Shown: positions 1-6,564 of the stretch, one piece after another | How the letters are laid out: each line of letters starts with the position of its first letter | Position numbering within the stretch: position 1 is the first letter of the stretch | DNA from: Bacteroidetes bacterium CG2_30_32_10 | Lineage (GTDB): Bacteria > Bacteroidota > Bacteroidia > Bacteroidales > CG2-30-32-10 | DNA length: 8,821 bases | Reading direction: 5' to 3' | Assembly: GCA_001872995.1 (NCBI GenBank) | Contig: MNXO01000031.1 | Span: forward strand, 1 to 8,821 | The notes under the pieces: generated by a model | What the model was told of the DNA's origin: nothing | The model's input: the letters and a program-made list of their open reading frames with translations, nothing else | The model's database searches: none | Translations under genes and position numbers: made by a program

Positions 1-207
1 TTAAAACCTTTTAAGTGCATGGTTTTTTCTAAAATTAATCGCTTTCCTTTGCACTGATTTGCTGTGAAAGTATCATTTTTTACTTTATTATCAAAGGTTT
101 TATATTAATTCAGCAGACCCTATTTAAGAAACAAATATTTGATAAAAAGAAAATACTAACAAAAAAAAATTTGGAGGTTTTATCAATTTATTTGAGAAGG
201 AGAAAAG
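1..207. other. Intergenic stretch, no gene seen
   Basis: This AT-rich stretch lies downstream of the tRNA pair. No frame gives a credible protein. The minus-strand frame ending at positions 1-3 is closed by a stop at 73-75 and has no ATG. The short plus-strand frame ending at 55-57 is open to the left edge and looks like nothing I recognise. Nine A residues at 161-169 would read as a U-run on the minus strand and could help end the tRNA transcript. I see only a 5-bp AT-only pairing in front of them, so I do not call a terminator. Confidence 0.5.
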
Positions 208-281
208 TCGGGATGAGAAGACTCGAACTTCCGACCCCCACGTTCCGAACGTGGTACGCTAACCAACTGCGCTACATCCCG
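208..281 (-). tRNA. tRNA-Pro (anticodon CGG)
   Basis: On the minus strand this folds into a complete 74-nt cloverleaf. The acceptor stem CGGGATG pairs with CATCCCG, with A as discriminator base. The D-stem is GCGC/GCGT around an AGTTGGTTA loop. The anticodon stem CCACG/CGTGG encloses the loop TTCGGAA, which places CGG at positions 34-36 and so reads proline codon CCG. The T-arm is GGAAG/CTTCT with loop TTCGAGT. The C1-G72 first pair is typical of bacterial tRNA-Pro. The 3' CCA is not encoded, so it must be added after transcription. The gene follows tRNA-Lys by 11 nt on the same strand and is probably processed from the same transcript. Confidence 0.95.
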
Positions 282-292
282 CAAAAGTAGTG

Positions 293-365
293 TCTCCTCG
301 GAGGGAATCGAACCCACGACCCACTGATTAAGAGTCAGTTGCTCTACCATCTGAGCTACGAAGAG
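293..365 (-). tRNA. tRNA-Lys (anticodon CTT)
   Basis: A complete 73-nt cloverleaf on the minus strand. The acceptor stem CTCTTCG pairs with CGAGGAG, with discriminator A. The D-stem is GCTC/GAGC. The anticodon stem ACTGA/TCAGT encloses the loop CTCTTAA, giving anticodon CTT, which reads lysine codon AAG. The T-arm is GTGGG/CCCTC with loop TTCGATT. CCA is not encoded. It is the first gene of a Lys-Pro pair, and its 5' end lies only about 8 nt from a TACCTTTG -7 element, so the primary transcript should have almost no leader. Confidence 0.95.
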
Positions 366-372
366 AAGGCTG

Positions 373-380
373 CAAAGGTA
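373..380 (-). promoter_or_regulatory. Bacteroidota-type -7 element for the tRNA pair
   Basis: The minus strand reads TACCTTTG here, an exact match to the Bacteroidota TAnnTTTG -7 consensus, followed by CAG and then the start of tRNA-Lys. The expected -33 region is T-rich (CTTTTTT about 20 nt upstream) but has no clean TTG. The predicted start site falls about 2-4 nt before the mature tRNA 5' end. Confidence 0.7.
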
Positions 381-475
381 ATAATTTATTGCTATTTTAA
401 AAAAGTTTTCGGTTTTTTCTATTCAAATATTTAGAAAAATATCATTTTAATGCTTGAATAGCAAACCTATTAAAA

Positions 476-518
476 TAATATCACGTCTATTTTGCTTTAC
501 AAAATAGACGTGATATTA
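476..518 (-). terminator. Intrinsic terminator after the TonB receptor gene
   Basis: A perfect inverted repeat: 19 bp (476-494 with 500-518) around a 5-nt loop (495-499). The core arm is CACGTCTATTTTG. It begins about 18 nt after the receptor stop codon. On the minus strand the stem is followed directly by TTTTAATA, a short U-run, so it best fits a factor-independent terminator for the receptor transcript. It also insulates the tRNA promoter. The plus-strand side has no U-run. Confidence 0.8.
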
Positions 519-536
519 ATATATTTAATAGAATGT

Positions 537-2747
537 TTAAATGTTAAATGTTATACCAACGATTATCTTCCGTAACGCCTGAGGTGCTCTGGATTGTATC
601 CATATAGATTCGCCATAAGGAGCAGCTCCATAGTGTTTGGTGTTTAACATATTGCCACAAGCAAGTTGTAGTCTAATGCTTTTATTAATTTTGTAATAAG
701 CATTGGCATAAAAGATGGTTGCTCCTGCAAATTTTAAAGATTTATCGCCGCTTCCAGTGTTTCCATATAAAGTATTGGTATTGGTAGTATTTACATCAGA
801 ATAATATCTGGTAGTAAGGGCGATATTAAATTTTTTAGTGGTATAAGCAATATTCCAATTGAGTTTGTGTTGAGATGTTTTTGCTAGTTTGGTGTTGTTT
901 TCCATATCTTCACCATCTAAATAGGTATAACCCAAAGAGGTTAATATTTTAGATATTTGAAAATTAACATCCAATTCGACTCCTTGGCTATACATTTTGC
1001 CTAAATTTCCATTTATTTCTACAAAACCAGAACTTGTTGAAGCACCAATAGCTGTTCTTAATGGATTATAATAAGGATAATTCCCTTCTTGAGGATCTGC
1101 AGGGATTGGACGAATAATATCAGTCATATCATTACGGAAAATGCTTGCTCTAACAGAAACATTTTTATTAATAAAATAATTGGTGTTAAACTCTATTGTT
1201 TGTAGCTTTTCTGGTTTAATATTTTCATTTGGAATGTGCATTGCAAAAGGATTTGCCCAGTTTTCCCAACGATAATAGTTGGAAGGTTGAATGTAGGCTG
1301 TACCATATAATGCTTTAAAAGTTAATTTGCTCGTTGCTCTATAAACCACACCAGCTCTTGGATTGAAAGCTCCACTAAATACAGAATTATAATCATATCT
1401 GGCACCTAAAACAATAGATATTTTTTCAATCGGAATATATTCGGCTTGTACAAATCCGCCCACATTATAATAATTTCTTTCTCCAAAAATAGAGTCGGTG
1501 AGTCCTTTTATTCCATAAACATAGTTGTTTGAGTCTTTATATTGGCTCAAATCGTCTTGTAAACCACCATCTAAGTGATAAGGCTCTGAAAGATTTTGTG
1601 TTTTGGGGAAAGATTTTACCACATCGCTTGATATACCCGAAATAATTGAAAACTTAGGACTGATTGTCCAATTTGCTTTTATTAATCCAGAGGCATAGCT
1701 TGAATAACCATATTTATAACTTGCACTTCCATTGCTTAAATCACTATTAGAAATGTAAAAATTAGAAGCAGTGTTAATCGCATAATCGCCAACAGTAGCT
1801 GTAGCAGACAAATCAAGCTTTTCGTTTTTAATAAGATTGTAATCAACATAAAAATGGCGAATATCTTGTCCCCAAACATTGTTTTCTATATACGCATAAT
1901 TGGCAGGAATGCAGGTAGGGGCATTAGATTCTAACTCATGTTGCCAATCGAAGCCAAAAGTAAATTTTTTATATTTCACTTTGGTAAGAAAATTCCAATT
2001 TTTGATTGGATATTTTTTTGATTTACTACCCAACTCTCCACTATAATTAGCCACAGGACCATAATCGTTCAGATCTTTGTAATCTTCGTGTAAGGCATAA
2101 TCTTCTCCATTATAAATTCTGCCACTAATAACTACATCTATATCTTCGTTAATTTGTTTACCAAATATAATGCTTGCATCAATGGCATTGGTGGTAATAT
2201 AACCGATGTTTCCAGTAATACCATCAATATCTTTTCCTTCTTTGGTTATTAAATTAATAACTCCCGCATAAGCATCAGCACCATATAAAGCAGAAGCAGG
2301 TCCATACACAATTTCTATTCGTTTGTAAATGTTTAAAGGAATGTTATGGGCATAAACAAAACGCTCTCCAGTTATCGGATTTTGACGTTGTCCATCCTGC
2401 AATACAAGTATTTTTTGATTTCCTTCTACCCCACGGATAGTAACTAAAGTTCTTACTTCTCCCTGCACATCGTAAGATACATCCACTCCTATAAGAGCTC
2501 TAAAAATATCTTTTAAATCGGACCAGCCATATTTCTCTATTTGTTCGGCTGAAATAGAAATAACTGTAGCTGGGGCATCCGAAATCTTTTGTTTTTTTTG
2601 TGAAGCCGTTGTTACTTCTATATTCATCAGTTGCTCCAACGATAAATCATAAATATTGGTGGAGTCTTTCTCGTTTTGCGCAAACAGCGTAGTTGACGCA
2701 AAAACAATGGCGACAATCATTTTAAATTTAAGTAGTTTTTCTCTCAT
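537..2747 (-). CDS. TonB-dependent outer-membrane receptor
   Basis: A 736-residue outer-membrane active-transport protein, full length for the family. Residues 1-23 form a Sec signal peptide (basic n-region, hydrophobic core, probable cleavage after FA). A conserved stretch at about 36-50 (LSLEQLMNIEVTTAS) sits where a TonB-interacting segment usually lies. The plug domain spans about 52-170, with TIRGVEGN (103-110), VLQDG (115-119) and the diagnostic RIEIVYGPASALYGADAYAG (143-162) leading into GVINLITKEG. The rest is a beta-barrel rich in alternating Tyr/Asn strands, ending in IVGITFNI. There is no SusD-like partner and no N-terminal carboxypeptidase-like domain, so it is not a typical SusC. 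The substrate (siderophore, heme, cobalamin, metal or other) cannot be told from the sequence. It starts 170 bp after the transketolase C subunit and ends at a strong terminator, so it is probably a single-gene unit. An internal Met10 start would also leave a signal peptide, but the basic residues before it favour Met1. Confidence 0.93.
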   Translation of the reverse strand: MREKLLKFKMIVAIVFASTTLFAQNEKDSTNIYDLSLEQLMNIEVTTASQKKQKISDAPATVISISAEQIEKYGWSDLKDIFRALIGVDVSYDVQGEVRTLVTIRGVEGNQKILVLQDGQRQNPITGERFVYAHNIPLNIYKRIEIVYGPASALYGADAYAGVINLITKEGKDIDGITGNIGYITTNAIDASIIFGKQINEDIDVVISGRIYNGEDYALHEDYKDLNDYGPVANYSGELGSKSKKYPIKNWNFLTKVKYKKFTFGFDWQHELESNAPTCIPANYAYIENNVWGQDIRHFYVDYNLIKNEKLDLSATATVGDYAINTASNFYISNSDLSNGSASYKYGYSSYASGLIKANWTISPKFSIISGISSDVVKSFPKTQNLSEPYHLDGGLQDDLSQYKDSNNYVYGIKGLTDSIFGERNYYNVGGFVQAEYIPIEKISIVLGARYDYNSVFSGAFNPRAGVVYRATSKLTFKALYGTAYIQPSNYYRWENWANPFAMHIPNENIKPEKLQTIEFNTNYFINKNVSVRASIFRNDMTDIIRPIPADPQEGNYPYYNPLRTAIGASTSSGFVEINGNLGKMYSQGVELDVNFQISKILTSLGYTYLDGEDMENNTKLAKTSQHKLNWNIAYTTKKFNIALTTRYYSDVNTTNTNTLYGNTGSGDKSLKFAGATIFYANAYYKINKSIRLQLACGNMLNTKHYGAAPYGESIWIQSRAPQALRKIIVGITFNI

Positions 2748-2917
2748 GACTTTTACAATTTAAGTTAAACATTATTTTCATTAAACGAATTACTAAAAGT
2801 AATAAAACAATGGTGAAAATTAAAAAATTATCGAAAAAAATAAAAATATTTTATAATTTGTTGAAGTATAGCAATTGACAGTTTGAAAAAATAATATATA
2901 GCAATTTTAGATGCCCA
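2748..2917. other. Intergenic region between receptor and transketolase C subunit
   Basis: A 170-bp, very AT-rich gap that should carry the receptor promoter. The nearest match to TAnnTTTG on the minus strand is TACTTTTA at 2794-2801 (last base off consensus), without a -33 TTG at the right distance, so I do not call it. No hairpin terminator for the transketolase gene is evident. Read-through from the upstream operon into the receptor is therefore possible. Confidence 0.4.
2867..2906 (+). repeat. Two direct copies of TATAGCAATT, 30 bp apart
   Basis: The 10-mer TATAGCAATT occurs at 2867-2876 and again at 2897-2906, a start-to-start spacing of 30 bp (about three helical turns). The pair lies between the transketolase C subunit stop and the receptor start, upstream of the receptor. 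It could be a regulator site or chance in AT-rich DNA. Confidence 0.35.
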
Positions 2918-3871
2918 TTATTTTCTTGCTATTGATTTTATAGCAGCATCAACAATATTAATAGTATCTAACCCATAAGCAACCATAAGTTCTTCGGGAG
3001 TAGCGCTTTCGCCAAATTTATCAAAAACACCAACCATTTCGATAGGTGCAGGATAATTTCTGGCAAGCAATTGAGCAATGCTGTCACCTAATCCTCCATT
3101 AATTTGATGTTCTTCTGCGGTTACCACGCATCTTGTTTTTTTAACGGATGCTAATATTGCCAAGTTATCAAGTGGTTTAATGGTATGTATATTTATTATT
3201 TCTGCATCAATTCCTTTTTGTGCAAGAATTTCGCCAGCTTCAATTGCCTTCCAAACAAGGTGACCACATGCAAAAATGGTAATATCTTTCCCTTCACTTA
3301 AAACGATGGCTTTCCCTATTTGAAAATGCTCATTTACTGGAGTAAAATTAGGAACTTTAGGTCTTCCAAATCTTAAATAAACAGGACCATTATAATCTGC
3401 AATAGCAATAGTAGCAGCTTTGGTTTGATTGAAATCGCAAGGAACGATTACGGTCATATTAGGCAACATTTTCATCATACCAATATCTTCGAGTATTTGA
3501 TGGGTTGCCCCGTCTTCCCCTAATGTTAAACCCGCATGGGAAGCACAAATTTTAACGTTTTTATTTGAATAAGCAACACTTTGTCTAATTTGATCATATA
3601 CCCTTGAAGTAGAAAAGTTGGCAAAGGTACCTGTGAATGGAATTTTACCTCCTATGGTTAAACCTGCCGCTATTCCTATCATATTGGCTTCTGCAATACC
3701 AACCTGAAGAAATCTTTCAGGGAATTCTTTCACAAAAGCATCCATTTTCATAGATGTAGTTAAATCTGCTGTTAAAGCAATTATGTTGGGATTAACTCTT
3801 CCAGCTTCTAACAATCCTTCTCCAAATCCGGCACGGGTTTCTTGCTTGTCTGTGTAAGTGATTTTTTTCAT
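2918..3871 (-). CDS. Transketolase, C-terminal subunit
   Basis: 317 residues, the pyrimidine-binding and C-terminal part of a two-piece transketolase. With the N-terminal subunit (5314-6159) it moves two-carbon ketol units between sugar phosphates in the non-oxidative pentose-phosphate pathway, using thiamine diphosphate in the cytoplasm. The activating glutamate is visible in VGIAEANMIG (Glu61). Other family signatures are FANFSTSR (84-90 region), SHAGLTLGEDGATHQ (111-125, His112 and His124), the phosphate-contacting LRFGRP (167-171) and the C-terminal domain with TAEEHQINGGLG (251-262). The length matches stand-alone C subunits. A 1-deoxyxylulose-5-phosphate synthase or a dehydrogenase E1 beta subunit is less likely given DGATHQ, RFGRP and the matching N subunit nearby. 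It starts 18 nt after the VWA gene stop, so co-transcription is expected. Confidence 0.93.
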   Translation of the reverse strand: MKKITYTDKQETRAGFGEGLLEAGRVNPNIIALTADLTTSMKMDAFVKEFPERFLQVGIAEANMIGIAAGLTIGGKIPFTGTFANFSTSRVYDQIRQSVAYSNKNVKICASHAGLTLGEDGATHQILEDIGMMKMLPNMTVIVPCDFNQTKAATIAIADYNGPVYLRFGRPKVPNFTPVNEHFQIGKAIVLSEGKDITIFACGHLVWKAIEAGEILAQKGIDAEIINIHTIKPLDNLAILASVKKTRCVVTAEEHQINGGLGDSIAQLLARNYPAPIEMVGVFDKFGESATPEELMVAYGLDTINIVDAAIKSIARK

Positions 3872-3889
3872 AAATAAAGGTTTCGTTTT

Positions 3890-5263
3890 TTAATATAATT
3901 TAACGGTATGGTACTTACTTGATTCGATTTTAAATTTCTTTTCGATAGAAAAAATCGACCCATATAGGTTTTTAGAACGATATATCACCCGATAATTACC
4001 GGGTTGAAGATTAAAAACGTCTTTCATCCCAAATTCATCTAAATTGCATACCCAATTAAGTTTGTTTTTTTCTTCAACCAACACACATCCCACACCTAAA
4101 GCGGGCTTATCTACAGTAACAACGCCAGGCTCAGGAATTTCTACTGTTGTGGTAAGCGATTGTGGTATATCAACGTTCATTATATATAAACGGGGTAGGG
4201 TCAATATTTCTAAATCGTATTTACCTTTGATATATTTCTCAACCTTGTCAAAATTTTGAACGTTCACTGTTTCTTGTTTTCCACTTTGACGGACAATACA
4301 TTTTGGATTTTTTTGTATTCCCTTTGTTCCTCCCACTTTAAGTAAAAGAAAGCCTTGAGGAGCATTGAGGGTTATGATTGTGTGTTTTCCTGGCTCAATG
4401 ACAATATTGTTTGCGTATAAAGGAGGAAGTGTGTGAACAACAATGTTATATTTCATTAATGGATCGAGCACAAGTGTATCTGGTAAACCATATTTGTTAA
4501 TTGTATGGATTAAATTATATTGCACCATGCCAGAGAAATTATCATAAAAAGTCATATCTACATTCGTCTCAGTAGGTTTTCCATAAGTATCTAATAAATT
4601 CACTTGGGCGGTGGTAGAATTTAATGCTTGAGCAATCACTGTTTTTAGGGCAATCTTATAAAATTCTTCGCTAGAAGCATCATAATAATTACCAACACAA
4701 TCGAAAGCTGTTTTAAAGTTTTTTCCAATACCAATAATGAAAGGTTTTAAAATAATTCCCTCTTTTTGTAAAGCTTGCGATACAGCACAAGGATCGCCAA
4801 AACATTCTTCTATACCATCAGTAATTAATATGATAATATTTCTGCAATTATCACAAGGCGGAAAATCTTTTCCACATTCAGCCAATGTAGCTGCAATTGG
4901 AGTGGTGCCTTTAGGAATGAGTGTTTTAAGTTTTTGTTGTATTTTTTCAATATTATCTTTACCAATAGGAACTTCGAGTTTAGTATCATTGCAGTCTTGA
5001 GGAGGGTATGGTTTTTGGTGTCCATAAACTCTAAGTCCTAGTTCAACATTTTCTGCTGTTTTAAGACTATCAAGTATTTCAGAAAGTATTTTTTGAGCAA
5101 TATTTATTTTCATATCGCTTTGCCATCTACCATACATACTTTGCGATGCATCAAAAACAAATAATATACGAGTAAGTTGTTTTGCGTTTTTATCCTGACT
5201 ATAACCCAATGTTACGTAAAAGGAAAACAAGATAACTAATAATATTTTGAGTAATTTCAGCAT
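3890..5263 (-). CDS. Secreted von Willebrand factor A (VWA) domain protein
   Basis: 457 residues from ATG at 5263. An in-frame TTG at 5302 would add 13 residues, but they would sit in front of an otherwise textbook signal peptide (residues 1-22, MLKLLKILLVILFSFYVTLG, cleavage near YS/Q), so ATG is preferred. The VWA domain covers about 32-215 and keeps a complete metal-ion-dependent adhesion site: DASQS (Asp38, Ser40, Ser42), the Thr of GTTP (120-121) and ITDG (Asp149). Seven cysteines lie in this domain (91, 130, 137, 140, 154, 159, 189), consistent with disulfides outside the cytoplasm. The C-terminal half (about 220-457) is beta-rich with repeated TLPxLY motifs and reads as three related modules. 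No second transmembrane helix and no lipobox are seen, so it is probably periplasmic or surface-exposed. The ligand is unknown. It lies between the two transketolase subunits, 50 nt after one and 18 nt before the other, and no functional link is evident. Confidence 0.88.
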   Translation of the reverse strand: MLKLLKILLVILFSFYVTLGYSQDKNAKQLTRILFVFDASQSMYGRWQSDMKINIAQKILSEILDSLKTAENVELGLRVYGHQKPYPPQDCNDTKLEVPIGKDNIEKIQQKLKTLIPKGTTPIAATLAECGKDFPPCDNCRNIIILITDGIEECFGDPCAVSQALQKEGIILKPFIIGIGKNFKTAFDCVGNYYDASSEEFYKIALKTVIAQALNSTTAQVNLLDTYGKPTETNVDMTFYDNFSGMVQYNLIHTINKYGLPDTLVLDPLMKYNIVVHTLPPLYANNIVIEPGKHTIITLNAPQGFLLLKVGGTKGIQKNPKCIVRQSGKQETVNVQNFDKVEKYIKGKYDLEILTLPRLYIMNVDIPQSLTTTVEIPEPGVVTVDKPALGVGCVLVEEKNKLNWVCNLDEFGMKDVFNLQPGNYRVIYRSKNLYGSIFSIEKKFKIESSKYHTVKLY

Positions 5264-5313
5264 TCGTAATAAATGTTTATTGACAATATAACCAAATGGC
5301 AATTTAAAATTTA

Positions 5314-6159
5314 TTAGTAATCGCCTAATGTTTCTTTCAATTGCGAGAGGGCATTGGTAAGTTGTTCATCGCTCGGTGCTTGTCCGTGCCACTTGTGGGT
5401 TCCCATCATAAAATCTACTCCATAGCCCATTTCTGTTTTCATCAGAATTACAATTGGTTTTCCCTTGTGTGTAAGAGATTTTGCTTTATTGAGCGTTTCA
5501 ATTACTTCGGGTATATGGTTGCCATTCATTTCTAATACTGTCCAATCAAAGGATTCCCATTTTGCTTTTAAATTTCCTAATGAAATAACGCTATTAGTGG
5601 GACCATCTATTTGTTTGCCATTGTAATCAACAACAGCTATAATGTTATCTGTTTTTTTGGAGCCAGCAAACATAATGGCTTCCCAGTTTTGTCCTTCTTG
5701 CAATTCTCCATCTCCTGTTAGAACATAAATTAAAGAATTGTCTTTATTTAGTTTTTTAGAAATGGCAGCCCCCAAGCCTACAGACAAACCTTGTCCTAAA
5801 GAACCTGAAGCAATTCTAACGCCTTCCAATCCTTCTGCTGTTGTTGGATGACCTTGCAACCGTGAATGTAATTTGCGAAAAGTTGCTAGTTCTTTAATAT
5901 CAAAATAACCACAACGTGCGAGTGTACTATACCAAACTGCCGAAAGATGCCCATTGGATAAAAAGAAAATATCTTCATTTTTCCCTTCCATTGTAAAGTT
6001 TTTGGGATGATGGATTAGGATTTCGTTATATAAAACAGTAAAAAAATCAGCACAACCCAAAGCGCCTCCCGGATGACCCGATTTTACTGCATGAATCATA
6101 CGTAACACATCACGTCTCACTTGCGTAGAAATTTTTTCTAATTCAGAAATAGTAGCCAT
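5314..6159 (-). CDS. Transketolase, N-terminal (TPP-binding) subunit
   Basis: 281 residues, the pyrophosphate-binding half of a split transketolase whose other half is encoded at 2918-3871. Visible signatures are SGHPGGALG (27-35, His29), LSNGHLSAVWY (67-77), GSLGQGLS (119-126) and the metal/thiamine-diphosphate motif GDGE (149-152) through VVDYN (Asn180). KTEMGYGVDF (241-250) and GTHKWHGQAP (253-262) follow. The length is normal for N subunits. It is the first gene of a minus-strand cluster with the VWA protein and the C subunit. The start is ATG, with an A-rich leader, no Shine-Dalgarno sequence and a -7 element at 6182-6189. All expected catalytic positions are present, so the enzyme should be functional once paired. 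Confidence 0.94.
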   Translation of the reverse strand: MATISELEKISTQVRRDVLRMIHAVKSGHPGGALGCADFFTVLYNEILIHHPKNFTMEGKNEDIFFLSNGHLSAVWYSTLARCGYFDIKELATFRKLHSRLQGHPTTAEGLEGVRIASGSLGQGLSVGLGAAISKKLNKDNSLIYVLTGDGELQEGQNWEAIMFAGSKKTDNIIAVVDYNGKQIDGPTNSVISLGNLKAKWESFDWTVLEMNGNHIPEVIETLNKAKSLTHKGKPIVILMKTEMGYGVDFMMGTHKWHGQAPSDEQLTNALSQLKETLGDY

Positions 6160-6181
6160 ATTGTTTGCATATTTTAAAATT

Positions 6182-6189
6182 CAAAAGTA
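6182..6189 (-). promoter_or_regulatory. -7 element for the transketolase cluster
   Basis: The minus strand reads TACTTTTG, an exact TAnnTTTG match, 22 nt before the ATG of the N subunit. No TTG appears at the usual -33 distance, so the call rests on the -7 box and its position in front of the first gene of the cluster. Confidence 0.6.
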
Positions 6190-6241
6190 CAATTTTTATT
6201 TTTAGCTTAAGACTGATAAAAAAACTTTCAACAAGAGTAAC

Positions 6242-6273
6242 AAAAAAAAGACTTATTTTTTCAAATAAGTCTT
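6242..6273 (-). terminator. Intrinsic terminator after the DUF2795 gene
   Basis: A perfect 11-bp stem, AAGACTTATTT (6248-6258) with AAATAAGTCTT (6263-6273), closes a 4-nt loop. It begins 8 nt after the DUF2795 stop codon. On the minus strand the stem is followed by six T residues (6247-6242) beyond the two at its base. This isolates the DUF2795 gene from the transketolase cluster downstream. Confidence 0.85.
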
Positions 6274-6281
6274 AATGATTG

Positions 6282-6503
6282 TTAATATTCATCTTCATGA
6301 AAGAAAAAGTCGTCTTTGGTAGGATAATCTGGCCAAATATCTTCTATGCTTTCGTAAATTTCTCCTTCGTCTTCAATTTCTTGGAGATTTTCAATTACTT
6401 CAAGCGGGGTACCAGATCTAATCGCAAAGTCGATTAGTTCTTCTTTGGTTGCGGGCCAAGGTGCATCTTCTAATTTAGAGGCTAGTTCAAGAGTCCAGTA
6501 CAT
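6282..6503 (-). CDS. DUF2795-family small acidic protein
   Basis: 73 residues, cytoplasmic, strongly acidic (tail PTKDDFFFHEDEY). From memory it matches a highly conserved Bacteroidota family annotated as DUF2795. Characteristic segments are MYWTLELASKLEDAPWPATK (1-20), ELIDFAIRSGTPLEVIENLQ (22-41) and the acidic EDEGEIYESIEDIWPDYP region (43-60). The segment around 18-45 looks like a short helical fold with the proline-containing turn seen in DUF2795. Its biochemical role is unknown to me. The gene stands alone: strong promoter at 6529-6558 and a hairpin terminator just after the stop. ATG is preceded by an A-rich leader without a Shine-Dalgarno sequence. Strong conservation and single-gene transcription suggest a core physiological role rather than an accessory one. 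Confidence 0.88.
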   Translation of the reverse strand: MYWTLELASKLEDAPWPATKEELIDFAIRSGTPLEVIENLQEIEDEGEIYESIEDIWPDYPTKDDFFFHEDEY

Positions 6504-6528
6504 TTTCTACTTTTTTTGAATTTTCTTG

Positions 6529-6558
6529 CAAAAGTACTCTTTTTATTAAAAAAAACAA
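6529..6558 (-). promoter_or_regulatory. Promoter of the DUF2795 gene
   Basis: On the minus strand a -33 TTG (6556-6558) is separated by 19 nt from TACTTTTG (6529-6536). Both boxes and the spacing match the Bacteroidota consensus, and TACTTTTGC is a common strong form. The start site should lie near 6522-6525, giving a leader of about 20 nt. Confidence 0.78.
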
Positions 6559-6564
6559 TAAAAC

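Noticed and set aside
1..75. Possible C-terminal tail of a gene at the left edge (either strand)
   Set aside because: The minus-strand frame is closed after 24 codons with no ATG, and the plus-strand frame has only 18 codons inside the window. Neither is recognisable.
208..365. tRNA genes as an integration site for a mobile element
   Set aside because: No repeated tRNA 3' fragment, integrase or atypical cargo is seen in the window.
2918..3871. Alternative identity as 1-deoxyxylulose-5-phosphate synthase or pyruvate dehydrogenase E1 beta
   Set aside because: The DGATHQ and RFGRP motifs, the length and a matching N-terminal transketolase subunit in the same cluster favour a split transketolase.
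4044..5000. Plus-strand open frames of 71-87 codons antisense to the VWA gene
   Set aside because: They overlap a strongly supported minus-strand gene, lack recognisable promoters or protein motifs, and have compositions expected of shadow frames.
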